This document shows positions 54,553 to 62,772 of a stretch of DNA of 64,000 bases, one piece after another. The first letter of the stretch is position 1. Each line of letters opens with the position of its first letter. Location: positions 64,147 through 128,146 of the forward strand of contig NCCZ01000009.1 in NCBI GenBank assembly GCA_002279935.1. Direction: 5' to 3'. The position numbers and the translations under genes were made by a program. A model generated the notes under the pieces. That model searched no databases. It worked only from the letters and a program-made list of their open reading frames with translations, and was not told the DNA's origin. Origin of the DNA: Hyphomicrobium sp. 12-62-95. GTDB taxonomy: Bacteria > Pseudomonadota > Alphaproteobacteria > Rhizobiales > Hyphomicrobiaceae.

Positions 54553-55721
54553 GTCCTGACGTTTCCTTCCCGTTTGGAGCTTTCATACACGAGTTCAGCC
54601 AAGGCCGATAAGCGTTCGCGGCAGAGGCTTTCCGCGTCGTCGCTGGTTAATGCTGTGGCGGTGACGGTCGCGAGCGGCTGGCCGCGGGCTATTTCGGTAC
54701 CCGGTTGCGGACGGTCGGCAGCCCACTCGGGCCAGTCGACGTTCGGGACGATTAGCGCGCCCTGGTCGGCGTAGAGATACGCAGCAGCGGCAGCCTGCGG
54801 CGGGCGCCAGCGGTCTTTCAGGATCATCGCGGGGTTTTCGTGGGCGCAGGCGGCGACGTGGGCGGCGAAGAGGCTGCCGGTGGCGTCGTCGAAAATGTCG
54901 AGGGTTGCGCCGGGGCGGGGGTTCACTTCGAGGAGGAGCGGTTCGCCGTCGTGGACGACGAAGTCGAACGAGACGAGGCCTACGAGATCGAACTTGGAAA
55001 GGACCATCAGCGAGGTGTCGATGAGGCGGGCTTCGAGATCGTCGTCGATGTGGACGCCGGAGACGGCGCCGCCGTAGCGGTACGGGCGGCGCTTGCGGGC
55101 TGAGGACCATTGGCGGGAGAGCGCAACAGCGGTGCCACGCGGGCTGGCGATGGCGAGGACGGAGATGGCATCTCCGGGATGTTCGCGCTGGAAGTAGCGG
55201 CGGGCGTCGGGTTCGAAGGTGGCGGGGCAGGGGTGGATGTGGAGGCCGCCGCTGCCGCCGATACGCTTCATCAGCCAACCGGTTGGATCATCCGGTGGCG
55301 TGAGGCGCGTTTCGGGATGGCGGATGCCGAGGCGGGCGAGGGTGCCGAAAAATTCGGATGGGTCTTTGACGCGGCGGATCGTGTCAGCGGTGTTGCCGAT
55401 GAGGGTAAAGTGTTCGGCTGTGGCGGCGACGAGTTTCGGGTTGCACTCGAAGCCCCCGCCTAGGACGAGCCCGATGGGCGGGGAGGGGGCGTTTGTGGCG
55501 AGCGTTTCAAGGGCAGTGATCAGCGGGCGCTTGATGAAGCCGATTTGTACGCGTGCGGGCAGGCAGATGAGATCGTGCGCGGCGGCGCGGGTGTCAGAAT
55601 CGCCGAAGCAGTCGACGACGAGCGGGAGATAGCCGGCGCGACGAGCCGACTGCGCCAACGCGCGACCGGAGAAGGCGGCGATGAGAACAGTCGGCGGCAA
55701 GGATGGTTCAGGGGATGCCAT
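54549..55721 (-). CDS. ATP-grasp protein of the H4MPT cluster
   Basis: This 390-residue protein has an N-terminal Rossmann-like part (VLIAAFSGRALAQSARRAGY) and an ATP-grasp core (LMKRIGGSGGLHI, LVGLVSFDFVVHDGEPLLLEVNPRPGATLDIF). It resembles the carboxylate-amine ligases of the methylotroph H4MPT gene set (probably the gene called orf17), whose exact reaction is unknown. A ligation step in cofactor assembly is the likely role. GGGAGGA lies just before ATG 55721. It is translationally coupled to mch. Confidence 0.8.
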   Translation of the reverse strand: MASPEPSLPPTVLIAAFSGRALAQSARRAGYLPLVVDCFGDSDTRAAAHDLICLPARVQIGFIKRPLITALETLATNAPSPPIGLVLGGGFECNPKLVAATAEHFTLIGNTADTIRRVKDPSEFFGTLARLGIRHPETRLTPPDDPTGWLMKRIGGSGGLHIHPCPATFEPDARRYFQREHPGDAISVLAIASPRGTAVALSRQWSSARKRRPYRYGGAVSGVHIDDDLEARLIDTSLMVLSKFDLVGLVSFDFVVHDGEPLLLEVNPRPGATLDIFDDATGSLFAAHVAACAHENPAMILKDRWRPPQAAAAAYLYADQGALIVPNVDWPEWAADRPQPGTEIARGQPLATVTATALTSDDAESLCRERLSALAELVYESSKREGNVRT

Positions 55722-55843
55722 ATTCCTCCCTCTCCCCATTGCTCTTGCAATGGGGAGAGGGTTGGGGTGAGGGGCAGCTTCTCGCTCTGAACAAGCGGCA
55801 GCCCCTCACCCTAACCCTCTCCCCGCATGCGGGGAGAGGGGAT
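55722..55843. repeat. Two facing family B palindromic repeats
   Basis: An inverted copy (55732-55782, core ctccccattgctcttgcaat, then ggggag) and a forward copy (55800-55843, core ctctccccgcatgcggggag) face each other. They fill the gap between mtdB and the ATP-grasp gene, inside the operon. Confidence 0.85.
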
Positions 55844-55856
55844 CAGATCGCACCGA

Positions 55857-56700
55857 TCAAACGAGGCCGGTGAGTTCCTTGGCCTTGGCGTAGGCGTGGC
55901 GGAAATCGAGCGAGAGGGCCTTGTCGCTCTCGAGCATTTGCTTGAAGAGGCCGGCTTCGGTTTTGTACTTGATGTCGCCAATGGCGAGCGGGCCCACGCC
56001 GAGGATGCCGCTGTCGCCGAGGGGTGCGCCGTCCATGAACAGGTCCATGCCTTCGACGCCGGCGGGCGGGACGGCGTTGACGTCGGCGATGGCGATTAGG
56101 TTCGGCGCGTTTTGCATCATCTCCTTGGAGACGACCTGCACGCCGGCAGCGGCGGCGGCGAAGATCACTTCGGCGTTACGGACGACTTCGGCGCGCTGTT
56201 CGGCGGTTTCACCGTTGACGGGTTCGAGGTCGACGCCGAAGCGCTCCTTGGAGACGGCGGCGCTCTATCGAGGAGGCAAAGCCGACGACGCCGGTGGCGC
56301 CAAAGACGGCGACGCGCGTGCCCTTCCAGGTGCGGCCGAACTTGAGCTTCAGAACGCGTTCGACGCAGGCGACCATGGCGGCGGCGGTGGTGAAGGAGCC
56401 GGCGGGGTCAGCGAACGTGGAGCATTCGAACGGCGGAACGAGCGCTTTCTTGGCGGCTTCCAACATGTCGAGAGCGACGATGGCGTCCTTGCCGCCCATG
56501 AAGAAGCCGGTGCGCACGCCGTAGTGGGGCGGGCGGGAGAAGATGGCGTCCTGGATCAGGGGCGTAACGTCGGTGACTTCGACGTTGGTGTAGGGGATGA
56601 TGACCTTGTAGCCGGCATCGGCAGCCATGTTCACGTCGAAGGGGCTGACGTGCTTGCGCGGATCGAGCATGTGCAGGATGGGTGTCGCGTCTTGGGTCAT
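55857..56700 (-). pseudogene. mtdB: NAD(P)-dependent methylene-H4MPT dehydrogenase, disrupted
   Basis: The enzyme oxidises methylene-H4MPT to methenyl-H4MPT. Two frames encode it. From ATG 56700 the first matches MtdB through residue 144: LHMLDPRKHVSPFDVNMAAD, FSRPPHYGVRTGFFMGGKDA, FADPAGSFTTAAAMVA, then the nucleotide loop VFGATGVVGFASS. At about 56264-56270 the match jumps to another frame (SAAVSKERFGVDLEPVNGET to AKAKELTGLV). About 23 residues of the Rossmann fold (helix A, strand 2 and the specificity loop) are missing. A 65-71 nt out-of-frame deletion (length 2 mod 3) fits. A paralogue elsewhere, or an assembly error, would be expected if the cell uses this pathway. Confidence 0.85.
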
Positions 56701-56739
56701 GTTCTTGTTCTCCCCAGGGGATTTGGAATAAAGCGGGGG

Positions 56740-57690
56740 TCAGGCGGGACCGATAATGGAACCGGTGTTGCGACCCTGCACAATTTTTAGATCGAGCCGC
56801 ACCGCTTTAGCCTCTTCGACTAAAGATGAATAGAGACGGTGCGCCGCAGCCTCGCTGTCGACGAAGGCAAAGCCTGTGGGCCCCCAGGAACTCTGACCCA
56901 AGCCTGTGGCGCCAGCTTCGCCGAGGCGGCGGACGATGCGGCCGATTTCCGGGTTCGACCAGGGGGCGCCGCCTTGAGCGGCGGAGAAATGGTGCCCGAC
57001 GATTTCCTGGATTTCGCTGAGCGCCGACCCAAAGGCTGCGATGTCGTTTTCCACGATGCCGGGCAAGAGGCGCATAAGGGTGAGGCGGCAGAGATGGCCG
57101 GCGAGCGTTTCGGGGAAGTCCGGGAGCGCCTTGAAGGCGGCGGTTTCCTTTTCGCCATGGACGCCGACATCGCGCGGATCGAGGACGAGGATGGCGCGCC
57201 AGTCGGTGGGGAAATCGAGGCGGACGACGGTTGGCGGGGCGTGACCGGATGGGCCGCGGCCGCCATCGACGATGAAACCACCGCGCTCGAAGGCCGTGAT
57301 GCCGATGGCGGAGCGGGCACCGCGCTCGATGACTTCGCCCAGCGATTGGGCGGAGGCCTGGTTGCCGGAAAGTTTCAGGACGGCGGCCCCGATGGCCAGC
57401 GCCAACTGGGTGCCGGAGCCGAGGCCGGCGTGGGCGGGGATCGCTTCCGCGACATCGACTGAGAAGGGCCGGTTGGCAGCATAGAGGCCGGAAAAGCGGT
57501 GCAGGGCTTTCTCGGCGCGCGCGGCTTCCGGGCCGCTGGCCTGGAATGCTTTAGCTTCGCGGACTGTTAGCACAGTGGACGGTTGGTCGACGGCGAGGCC
57601 GAGCGAGCCGTATTTACGACCGAGCGAGCCGTTGAGGTCGACGAAGCCCAGATGCAGGCGGGCAGGTGCGCTGACGGTGATGGCCCGCAT
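56740..57690 (-). CDS. mptG: Beta-ribofuranosylaminobenzene 5'-phosphate synthase
   Basis: This 316-residue GHMP-kinase-fold enzyme condenses 4-aminobenzoate (or 4-hydroxybenzoate) with PRPP to beta-RFAP, the first committed step of H4MPT synthesis. Motifs are VSAPARLHLGFVDLNGSLGR, the GHMP loop IPAHAGLGSGTQLALAIG, AFERGGFIVDGGRG and GLGQSSWGPTGFAFV. It starts the cluster and runs into mtdB 40 bases on. Confidence 0.94.
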   Translation of the reverse strand: MRAITVSAPARLHLGFVDLNGSLGRKYGSLGLAVDQPSTVLTVREAKAFQASGPEAARAEKALHRFSGLYAANRPFSVDVAEAIPAHAGLGSGTQLALAIGAAVLKLSGNQASAQSLGEVIERGARSAIGITAFERGGFIVDGGRGPSGHAPPTVVRLDFPTDWRAILVLDPRDVGVHGEKETAAFKALPDFPETLAGHLCRLTLMRLLPGIVENDIAAFGSALSEIQEIVGHHFSAAQGGAPWSNPEIGRIVRRLGEAGATGLGQSSWGPTGFAFVDSEAAAHRLYSSLVEEAKAVRLDLKIVQGRNTGSIIGPA

Positions 57691-57857
57691 CAGGGGAGCC
57701 CCGTGAGTTCAGGGTTCATAGGCAAGCGCCTCTGCACCTGAGCGGGCGAGACGATTGAAGGCGGACCCCAGTCGATCTACGGTGAGCAGAGAAAAGTCAA
57801 TCCCCAGAAGATTGGCCCCAGAAGATTGGGCCCTGGAAGACCGTGGAGCGTTTCGAA

Positions 57858-58235
57858 ATGACGGCGACCCGTGAAAAAGCAATGGCCGAGGCTGATGTCA
57901 TTGCGTGGCTTAAGGCCAACATTCCTGAATGGCGCTTGGAAGATGGCTGGATCAGGCGGACCTACAAGACGAACAGTTGGAAGGGAACGCTGATGGTGGT
58001 CAACACTGTCGGGCATTTGGCGGAGGCCGCGTGGCATCACCCGGACATCACGGCGTCCTATGCGTGGGTGGAAGTGCGGCTGATGACGCATTCGGCGAAG
58101 GGGATCACGGATAAGGATCTCTATCTCGCCCGGAAGATCGAAGAGGTGGTGCAGTGGCAGCCGGGTTCGGAAACGGACAACTCGCTGGAAGGCACGCCGA
58201 AAGATCCGCGATTTGCCTACATCAAATATGACTGA
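57858..58235 (+). CDS. Pterin-4a-carbinolamine dehydratase-like protein
   Basis: This 125-residue protein of the PCD/DcoH family has the core EAAWHHPDITASYAWVEVRL and the HSAKGIT motif. Standard members dehydrate 4a-hydroxytetrahydropterin. Homologues in methylotroph H4MPT clusters suggest a role in H4MPT metabolism rather than phenylalanine hydroxylation. The sequence carries C-terminal text (VVQWQPGSETDNSLEGTPKD) beyond the usual 95-100 residues. ATG 57858 has GGAG 9 bases upstream; GTG 57843 is an alternative. folK overlaps by 8 bases. Confidence 0.85.
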   Translation: MTATREKAMAEADVIAWLKANIPEWRLEDGWIRRTYKTNSWKGTLMVVNTVGHLAEAAWHHPDITASYAWVEVRLMTHSAKGITDKDLYLARKIEEVVQWQPGSETDNSLEGTPKDPRFAYIKYD

Positions 58236-58728
58236 GACTGCGCAGCAGGCGGCCTACGACGCCCTGATCGGCATCGGGTCGAACGTTGGCGACAAGGCGG
58301 GCAATATCGCGCGGGCCGTTGAGCTGTTGTGCGCCGACAGGGCCGTACAGTTGGTGGCGATGTCGCGGCTCTATCGCTCAGCGCCGTGGGGCATTCTGGA
58401 GCAGGATTGGTTTGTGAATGGCGCTGCGGCGGTCGCAACGGATGTGACGCCGCATGAGCTGTTGCGGCGGTGTCTTGAGGTCGAAGAGGTGATGGGGCGC
58501 GTGCGGTCGGTGAAATGGGGGCCGCGGCTTGTCGATGTGGACGTGCTAACTTATCGCGGAGAGACGATCGATGCGCTGGACTTGAAAGTTCCGCATCCTT
58601 TCATCGAGCAGCGTTCGTTCGTAGTCGTGCCGCTGCTCGACATTGCCGCGAATGAGATCGTGCGGGGGCGCACGGTGCGAGAACTCGCGGCCGCGATCGA
58701 CACGAGCGATTGCGTGCCGCTGGGCTGA
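58228..58728 (+). CDS. folK: 6-hydroxymethyl-dihydropterin pyrophosphokinase
   Basis: This 166-residue enzyme transfers pyrophosphate from ATP to 6-hydroxymethyl-7,8-dihydropterin, a step shared by folate and H4MPT routes. Visible are ALIGIGSNVGDKAGNI, SRLYRSAPWG, the WGPRLVDVDVL motif with metal-binding Asp, and VPHPFIEQRSFVVVPLLDI. It overlaps the dehydratase gene. Its placement suggests supply of pterin for the cofactor. Confidence 0.94.
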   Translation: MTETAQQAAYDALIGIGSNVGDKAGNIARAVELLCADRAVQLVAMSRLYRSAPWGILEQDWFVNGAAAVATDVTPHELLRRCLEVEEVMGRVRSVKWGPRLVDVDVLTYRGETIDALDLKVPHPFIEQRSFVVVPLLDIAANEIVRGRTVRELAAAIDTSDCVPLG

Positions 58729-58740
58729 TACGGCGCTGGG

Positions 58741-58779
58741 AAAACAAAAGCCGCCGCTGGATGGCTCCGGCGGCGGCTT
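58741..58779 (-). terminator. Rho-independent terminator of the cytochrome c gene, also reached by folK
   Basis: The stem aagccgccg/cggcggctt with its inner part pairs across about 14 bases. The aaaacaaaa run on the left gives a T-tract for the minus strand. Confidence 0.85.
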
Positions 58780-58801
58780 CGAAGTCGTCAGTTAAAAGGA
58801 C

Positions 58802-59179
58802 TTAGCCCGCGCACTGGCTCTTGATGTACGCGAGCAGGTTCGCGCGATCGGTTGCGTCCTTCACGCCGGCCGGGAAGATCATCTTGTTGCCGGGAACGAC
58901 CTTGTCGTCGGCTTCCATCCAGGCGAGCAGCTTTTCGTCATCCCACACAATGCCCGACTTCTTCAGAGCATCGGAGTAGCCAGCATATCCTTCATGCGTG
59001 CCTGCGGTCTTGCCGGCAACGCAGGTCAACGCCGGGCCGAGGGCGTTCTTTGCCGCGGGGCCGACCTGATGGCATGCGGCGCACTTCTTGAACACGGCCT
59101 TACCTGCTTCGGCGTCCTGAGCCGAGGCGGCGAACGGTGCTGCCAGAATAAGACCGGCGGCGATAACCCACTTCATCAT
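58802..59179 (-). CDS. Periplasmic cytochrome c, class I
   Basis: This 125-residue protein has a signal peptide (ILAAPFAASA|QDA), haem-binding CAACH near residue 35 and the axial Met in GNKMIFPAGV. It looks like the cytochrome c2/c550 class and may be the electron carrier for a quinoprotein dehydrogenase, given pqq next door. Unusual is LTCVAGK, a Cys where the family usually has Gly (LxGVxGR). The start at 59179 has AGGAAG upstream. It stands alone with its own terminator. Confidence 0.88.
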   Translation of the reverse strand: MMKWVIAAGLILAAPFAASAQDAEAGKAVFKKCAACHQVGPAAKNALGPALTCVAGKTAGTHEGYAGYSDALKKSGIVWDDEKLLAWMEADDKVVPGNKMIFPAGVKDATDRANLLAYIKSQCAG

Positions 59180-59396
59180 CTGCACTTCCTCCCGAGGGTG
59201 GCACGGTGACCTTTCCGGTCCGTGGAGCCACATATGCGACTCTAGCTTTTCTTTTGCCAAAGTCCACCTGAACCCGGGGTGAATAGCCCCCGGAGCCCGG
59301 TGAAACTCCTACGCCTTTTTTTAGCTTAGAAGATTTCTACCGGCGGGCTTTTTACACCGGCGCCCCGTTTCCTGCCAGAGCCTTGTTTAAGGCAAT

Positions 59397-60578
59397 TTAC
59401 TCGCCCGGCACCGGTTCCTTGGCGCCGCCCACGGTCACCTTGGCGCCGCCGACGCGGCGGTAGATGAAATCGGGCGGGGTCGAGTGGCTCTCGACCTCTG
59501 CAACCTTGGCCCACTCGTCATGCATGGGCGACAGGGAGCAGGCGGGATCGGTATTGGTGGCATCGCCGGTGAGGGCGAAGGCCTGGCAGCGGCAGCCGCC
59601 GAAGTCGATTTCCTTGCGCGGGCAGGTGCGGCAGGGCTCCTTCATCCACTCGGTGCCGCGATATTTATTGAAGGCGTCGCCGTTCAGCCAGATGTCGGCC
59701 AGGGTGCGGTCCTTCACATTGTCGAAGGTCAGGTGGGTAATCGATTCGGCCGCGTGGCAGGGGAGAACGCGGCCCTGGGGGGTCACGTTCAGGATCTGCT
59801 TGGCCCAGCCGCCCATGCAGGGTTTGGGGAACTTGGCGTAGTAGTCGGGCACGACCATGTCGATGACGATGATGCCCTTATACTTCTCGCGCGCTTCCTC
59901 GACCTGCTTAGCGGCCGTCATGAAGCTTTCGCGGGTCGGCATGAGGGAGCCGCGGTTGAGCAGCGCCCAGGCGTAGTATTGCACGTGCGCGATCTCGATA
60001 CGGCCGGCGCCGCATTCAATCGCGAACTCGATCATGCGCGGGACGTTGTGGATGTTCTGGCGGTGGATGGGCGCGTTGATCGTCAACGCCATGCCCGCTT
60101 CCTTGGTCCACTGCGAGACTTCGATCTTTTTGGCAAGCCCGCCTTTGTAGGCGGAGATGCGGTCGGCGTTCTCGCTGTCGACATCCTGGATTGAGAGCTG
60201 GAGGTGGTCGAGACCGATTTCGGCGAGCTTCATCAGACGCTCGCGGTTGATGGTGACGCCCGCGGTGATGAGGTTGGTGTAGAGGCCGGCCTTGACGGCG
60301 GCTTCGAGGATCTCCTCCAAGTCCTTGCGGACGGTGGGCTCACCGCCGGAGAGATGGACCTGCAAGATGCCGAGCTCGCCGGCCTGGCGCATCACGCTCT
60401 GCCATTCTTCGGTCGTCAGTTCGGTGGCGACGCGCTCCAAGTCGGTCGGGTTGGAGCAATAGGGGCACTGCAGTGGGCAGCGGTGGGTCAGTTCGCACAG
60501 CATGCCGACAGGGGCCCGGGCGCACGACGGATCGACGGCGGCGACGGCGCTTTGTTCGACGGGGGTGACCTCGTTCAT
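59397..60578 (-). CDS. pqqE: PQQ synthesis radical-SAM enzyme PqqE
   Basis: This 393-residue enzyme makes the Glu-Tyr carbon-carbon bond in the PqqA peptide, held by PqqD. It has the radical-SAM Cys motif THRCPLQCPYC near residue 32 and SPASM-type C-terminal Cys clusters (CMGGW, VLPCHAAE, CRTCPRKEIDFGGCRCQAF). The ATG at 60578 has GGAG 7 bases upstream; the earlier ATG at 60611 overlaps pqqD and is unlikely. It is the last gene of pqqABCDE. Confidence 0.96.
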   Translation of the reverse strand: MNEVTPVEQSAVAAVDPSCARAPVGMLCELTHRCPLQCPYCSNPTDLERVATELTTEEWQSVMRQAGELGILQVHLSGGEPTVRKDLEEILEAAVKAGLYTNLITAGVTINRERLMKLAEIGLDHLQLSIQDVDSENADRISAYKGGLAKKIEVSQWTKEAGMALTINAPIHRQNIHNVPRMIEFAIECGAGRIEIAHVQYYAWALLNRGSLMPTRESFMTAAKQVEEAREKYKGIIVIDMVVPDYYAKFPKPCMGGWAKQILNVTPQGRVLPCHAAESITHLTFDNVKDRTLADIWLNGDAFNKYRGTEWMKEPCRTCPRKEIDFGGCRCQAFALTGDATNTDPACSLSPMHDEWAKVAEVESHSTPPDFIYRRVGGAKVTVGGAKEPVPGE

Positions 60579-60591
60579 AGCTTCGCTCCGT

Positions 60592-60918
60592 TCAAGAGTT
60601 CGTTGGTTCACCGGCGTTCAAGACGCCTTTGTCGGAGAGGTCCTGCAGCATGTCGATGATGTCTTTCAAGATGACGTCGGCGGGAGCCTGATAGTCATCG
60701 GCAAGGATGGCTGCGATGTCGGACACCGAATGGACGCCGTCGCATCTCTGCAGGACGGAGACGGCGATTTCGTCGGGATTGAAGACGCGTTCGGGGGCGA
60801 GAAGAATCCACCGGCCGCGGCCAGCATCATGGCGCAGCTTGACGAAGCGCGGGATGCTTGGACGGCAGTCGCCGGTGATCATGGTGCGTTCGCGTTTGGC
60901 GTATTGGCCGATGCTCAT
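60592..60918 (-). CDS. pqqD: PQQ synthesis peptide chaperone PqqD
   Basis: This 108-residue protein has a PqqD fold (FVKLRHDAGRGRWILLAPER near residue 25, VSVLQRCDGVHSVSDIAAIL). It binds PqqA and presents it to PqqE. The N-terminus is about 15 residues longer than the minimal family. The start overlaps the pqqC stop by 4 bases (ATGA). In some methylotrophs pqqC and pqqD are fused; here they are separate. Confidence 0.95.
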   Translation of the reverse strand: MSIGQYAKRERTMITGDCRPSIPRFVKLRHDAGRGRWILLAPERVFNPDEIAVSVLQRCDGVHSVSDIAAILADDYQAPADVILKDIIDMLQDLSDKGVLNAGEPTNS

Positions 60919-61688
60919 GTCCCTAGATCCTCCGGGCGCCACGCGCCGGGCGGCACGTTGCCGTTGATGTAGGCGTGATGGAGCGCATCGAGCTGGACCC
61001 AGAGTACGTTGCACTTGAAGCGCACGGCGTCGACGCAGGCTTCCTGTTCGGCGCGGGTGGCGGCGTGTTCCTTGATGTATTTGAGCGCGAAGTCGGCATC
61101 GCGCGGGGCCTGGACGAGGCGCTGCTTGAAGTAGGCCATGACGCGATCGTCGATGAAGTCGTAGCCCTCGAGCATGCCGGAGATGCGCTCTTTGTGGATC
61201 TTGGGCGCAAACAGTTCGGTGAGCGAGGAGGCGACCGCGATCGTGAGCGGCTGTTCACGCACGAAGGTGACGTAGGCTTCAACGGCGAAGCGCGTGGCCG
61301 GCAGGGCGCCGCGCATCGACTGCACGTAATCGCGGTCGAGGCCGAGGGCGTCGGTGAGGATCAGCCAGCGTTCGATACCGCCGGCGTCGTTTTCATAGCC
61401 GTCGTGTTCGAGGACGCGGTGCATCCATTCGCGGCGCAGTTCACGGTCGAGCGTACGGCTAACGAGGGCTGCGTCCTTGCGGGGGACTGCGGACTGATAG
61501 CAGTAGCGGTTAAGAGCCCAGGCGGCGACCTGGGACTTCTTCAGCTTGCCGCCGTGGAGCAGCTTATGGAAAGGGTGCTTGTCGTGGTAGCGCTCGGCAC
61601 CAACGGCCTGGATGGCGGCCTCGAACTCCTCGTGAGACCAGAGCCTGTTGTCGGTGCGGGCAGTGCCCTTCAGGTGAACGTCCGTCAT
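60915..61688 (-). CDS. pqqC: Pyrroloquinoline-quinone synthase PqqC
   Basis: This 257-residue cofactor-free oxidase performs the last ring closure and eight-electron oxidation to PQQ. Family text is YHDKHPFHKLLHGGKLKKSQ, WALNRYCYQSAVPRKDAALV, EWMHRVLEHDGYE and a helical-bundle C-terminus (ERISGMLEGYDFIDDRVMAYF). It overlaps pqqB and pqqD by ATGA junctions. Confidence 0.96.
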   Translation of the reverse strand: MTDVHLKGTARTDNRLWSHEEFEAAIQAVGAERYHDKHPFHKLLHGGKLKKSQVAAWALNRYCYQSAVPRKDAALVSRTLDRELRREWMHRVLEHDGYENDAGGIERWLILTDALGLDRDYVQSMRGALPATRFAVEAYVTFVREQPLTIAVASSLTELFAPKIHKERISGMLEGYDFIDDRVMAYFKQRLVQAPRDADFALKYIKEHAATRAEQEACVDAVRFKCNVLWVQLDALHHAYINGNVPPGAWRPEDLGT

Positions 61689-62617
61689 ATCCTGATCTCC
61701 ATTCCGTCGTAGCCCACTTCCCAACCGGCCTTCTCGGCCACCTTACGCTCGGGCGAGTTGTCGTCGAGCACGGGGTTTGAGTTGTTAATGTGGACGTAGA
61801 TCTTGCGTTTCACATCTAAGTCCTTGAACGCGGCAATCGAGCCGTTGGACCCGGAAATTGAGATGTGGCCCATGCGGGCGCCGGTTTTGTTGAGGAGCCC
61901 TTGCCGGATCATCTCGTCGTCGGTGTAAAGCGTGCCGTCGAAGAAAATCAGCGGGGCGCCCTTGATGCGCTCGGCCAGTGGCGGGTCGACCTCCGCGCAG
62001 CCGGGGATATAGTAGAAGAAGCGGCCCGTCGCCGTCTCGGTGACTTTGAGGCCGATGGTATCGCCGTCGCGGCTGCCGAATGACTTTTTGTCGGACGTAT
62101 CTTCCAGAAACAGCGCGATCTTGCCGGGGACCGCGAAGGCTTCGACGGTCAAGCCCAGATCCTCGCCGTGGTCTTCGACCTGGGTGATGGCATCGAGCGG
62201 CAGTTCGAGCCGCGGGACGATCTGCGGATTGCAGACGTTGAAGACCGAATTGGCGTTGATGGTCTTGAGTACGCGGTCTGATCCATAAATGGTGAAGGGC
62301 GTGCCTTCGCGCAAGTTGATGAGGCCGACGATGTGGTCGACATCGGCGTTGGTGACGATGACAGCCTTGATGGGCGAATTGCGCAGGGGGCCGTTGGCGT
62401 CGGGCCAGAGTTCGGGGTTGTTAGCAATCTGTTCGCGCAGGTCGGGTGAGCAATTGAGCAGCACCCAGCGTTTGCCGTCGGCGGAGATGGCGAGGGACGA
62501 TTGCGTGCGGGGCGCGAAGCCGGGTTTGCGGGCGCGCGCGCTCGCACTCATCGGGCCATTGCAATTCCATTGCGGGAATCCGCCGCCGGCGGACGCCCCG
62601 AGCACCTTGATCAGCAT
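61685..62617 (-). CDS. pqqB: PQQ synthesis protein PqqB
   Basis: This 310-residue metallo-beta-lactamase-fold protein has IKVLGASAGGGFPQWNCN at the N-terminus, VTNADVDHIVGLINLREG (the altered HxHxDH region reads TNADVDH) and GHISISGSNGS. It is probably a hydroxylase acting on the tyrosine-derived ring, using iron. The ATG at 62617 starts the conserved N-terminus. The pqqA gene lies 155 bases upstream with hairpins between. Confidence 0.96.
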   Translation of the reverse strand: MLIKVLGASAGGGFPQWNCNGPMSASARARKPGFAPRTQSSLAISADGKRWVLLNCSPDLREQIANNPELWPDANGPLRNSPIKAVIVTNADVDHIVGLINLREGTPFTIYGSDRVLKTINANSVFNVCNPQIVPRLELPLDAITQVEDHGEDLGLTVEAFAVPGKIALFLEDTSDKKSFGSRDGDTIGLKVTETATGRFFYYIPGCAEVDPPLAERIKGAPLIFFDGTLYTDDEMIRQGLLNKTGARMGHISISGSNGSIAAFKDLDVKRKIYVHINNSNPVLDDNSPERKVAEKAGWEVGYDGMEIRI

Positions 62618-62772
62618 GATTTTCCGACGTTTCTTCCGACGTTTCTAAGGTGGCCGCCCGTGGTGCCTCGGGTGAGAGGCGGGCGCGCAAACGACGACGG
62701 CGGCCGGGTTTTGGGCCGCCGTGTCAGATCGGGGCCGGCGCTCGTTTCAAGCGCCAGCCGCACATCCTGAAA
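62618..62772 (-). promoter_or_regulatory. pqqA-pqqB spacer with two hairpins
   Basis: The hairpin at 62697-62722 has a 9-bp stem (acggcggcc/ggccgccgt); the one at 62737-62755 has a 6-bp stem (ggcgct/agcgcc). There is also a 12-bp tandem repeat (ttccgacgtttc twice, around 62623-62646). Neither hairpin has a T-tract. In pqq operons the short pqqA transcript is usually far more abundant than the full one, and structures here may cause that. Confidence 0.6.
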
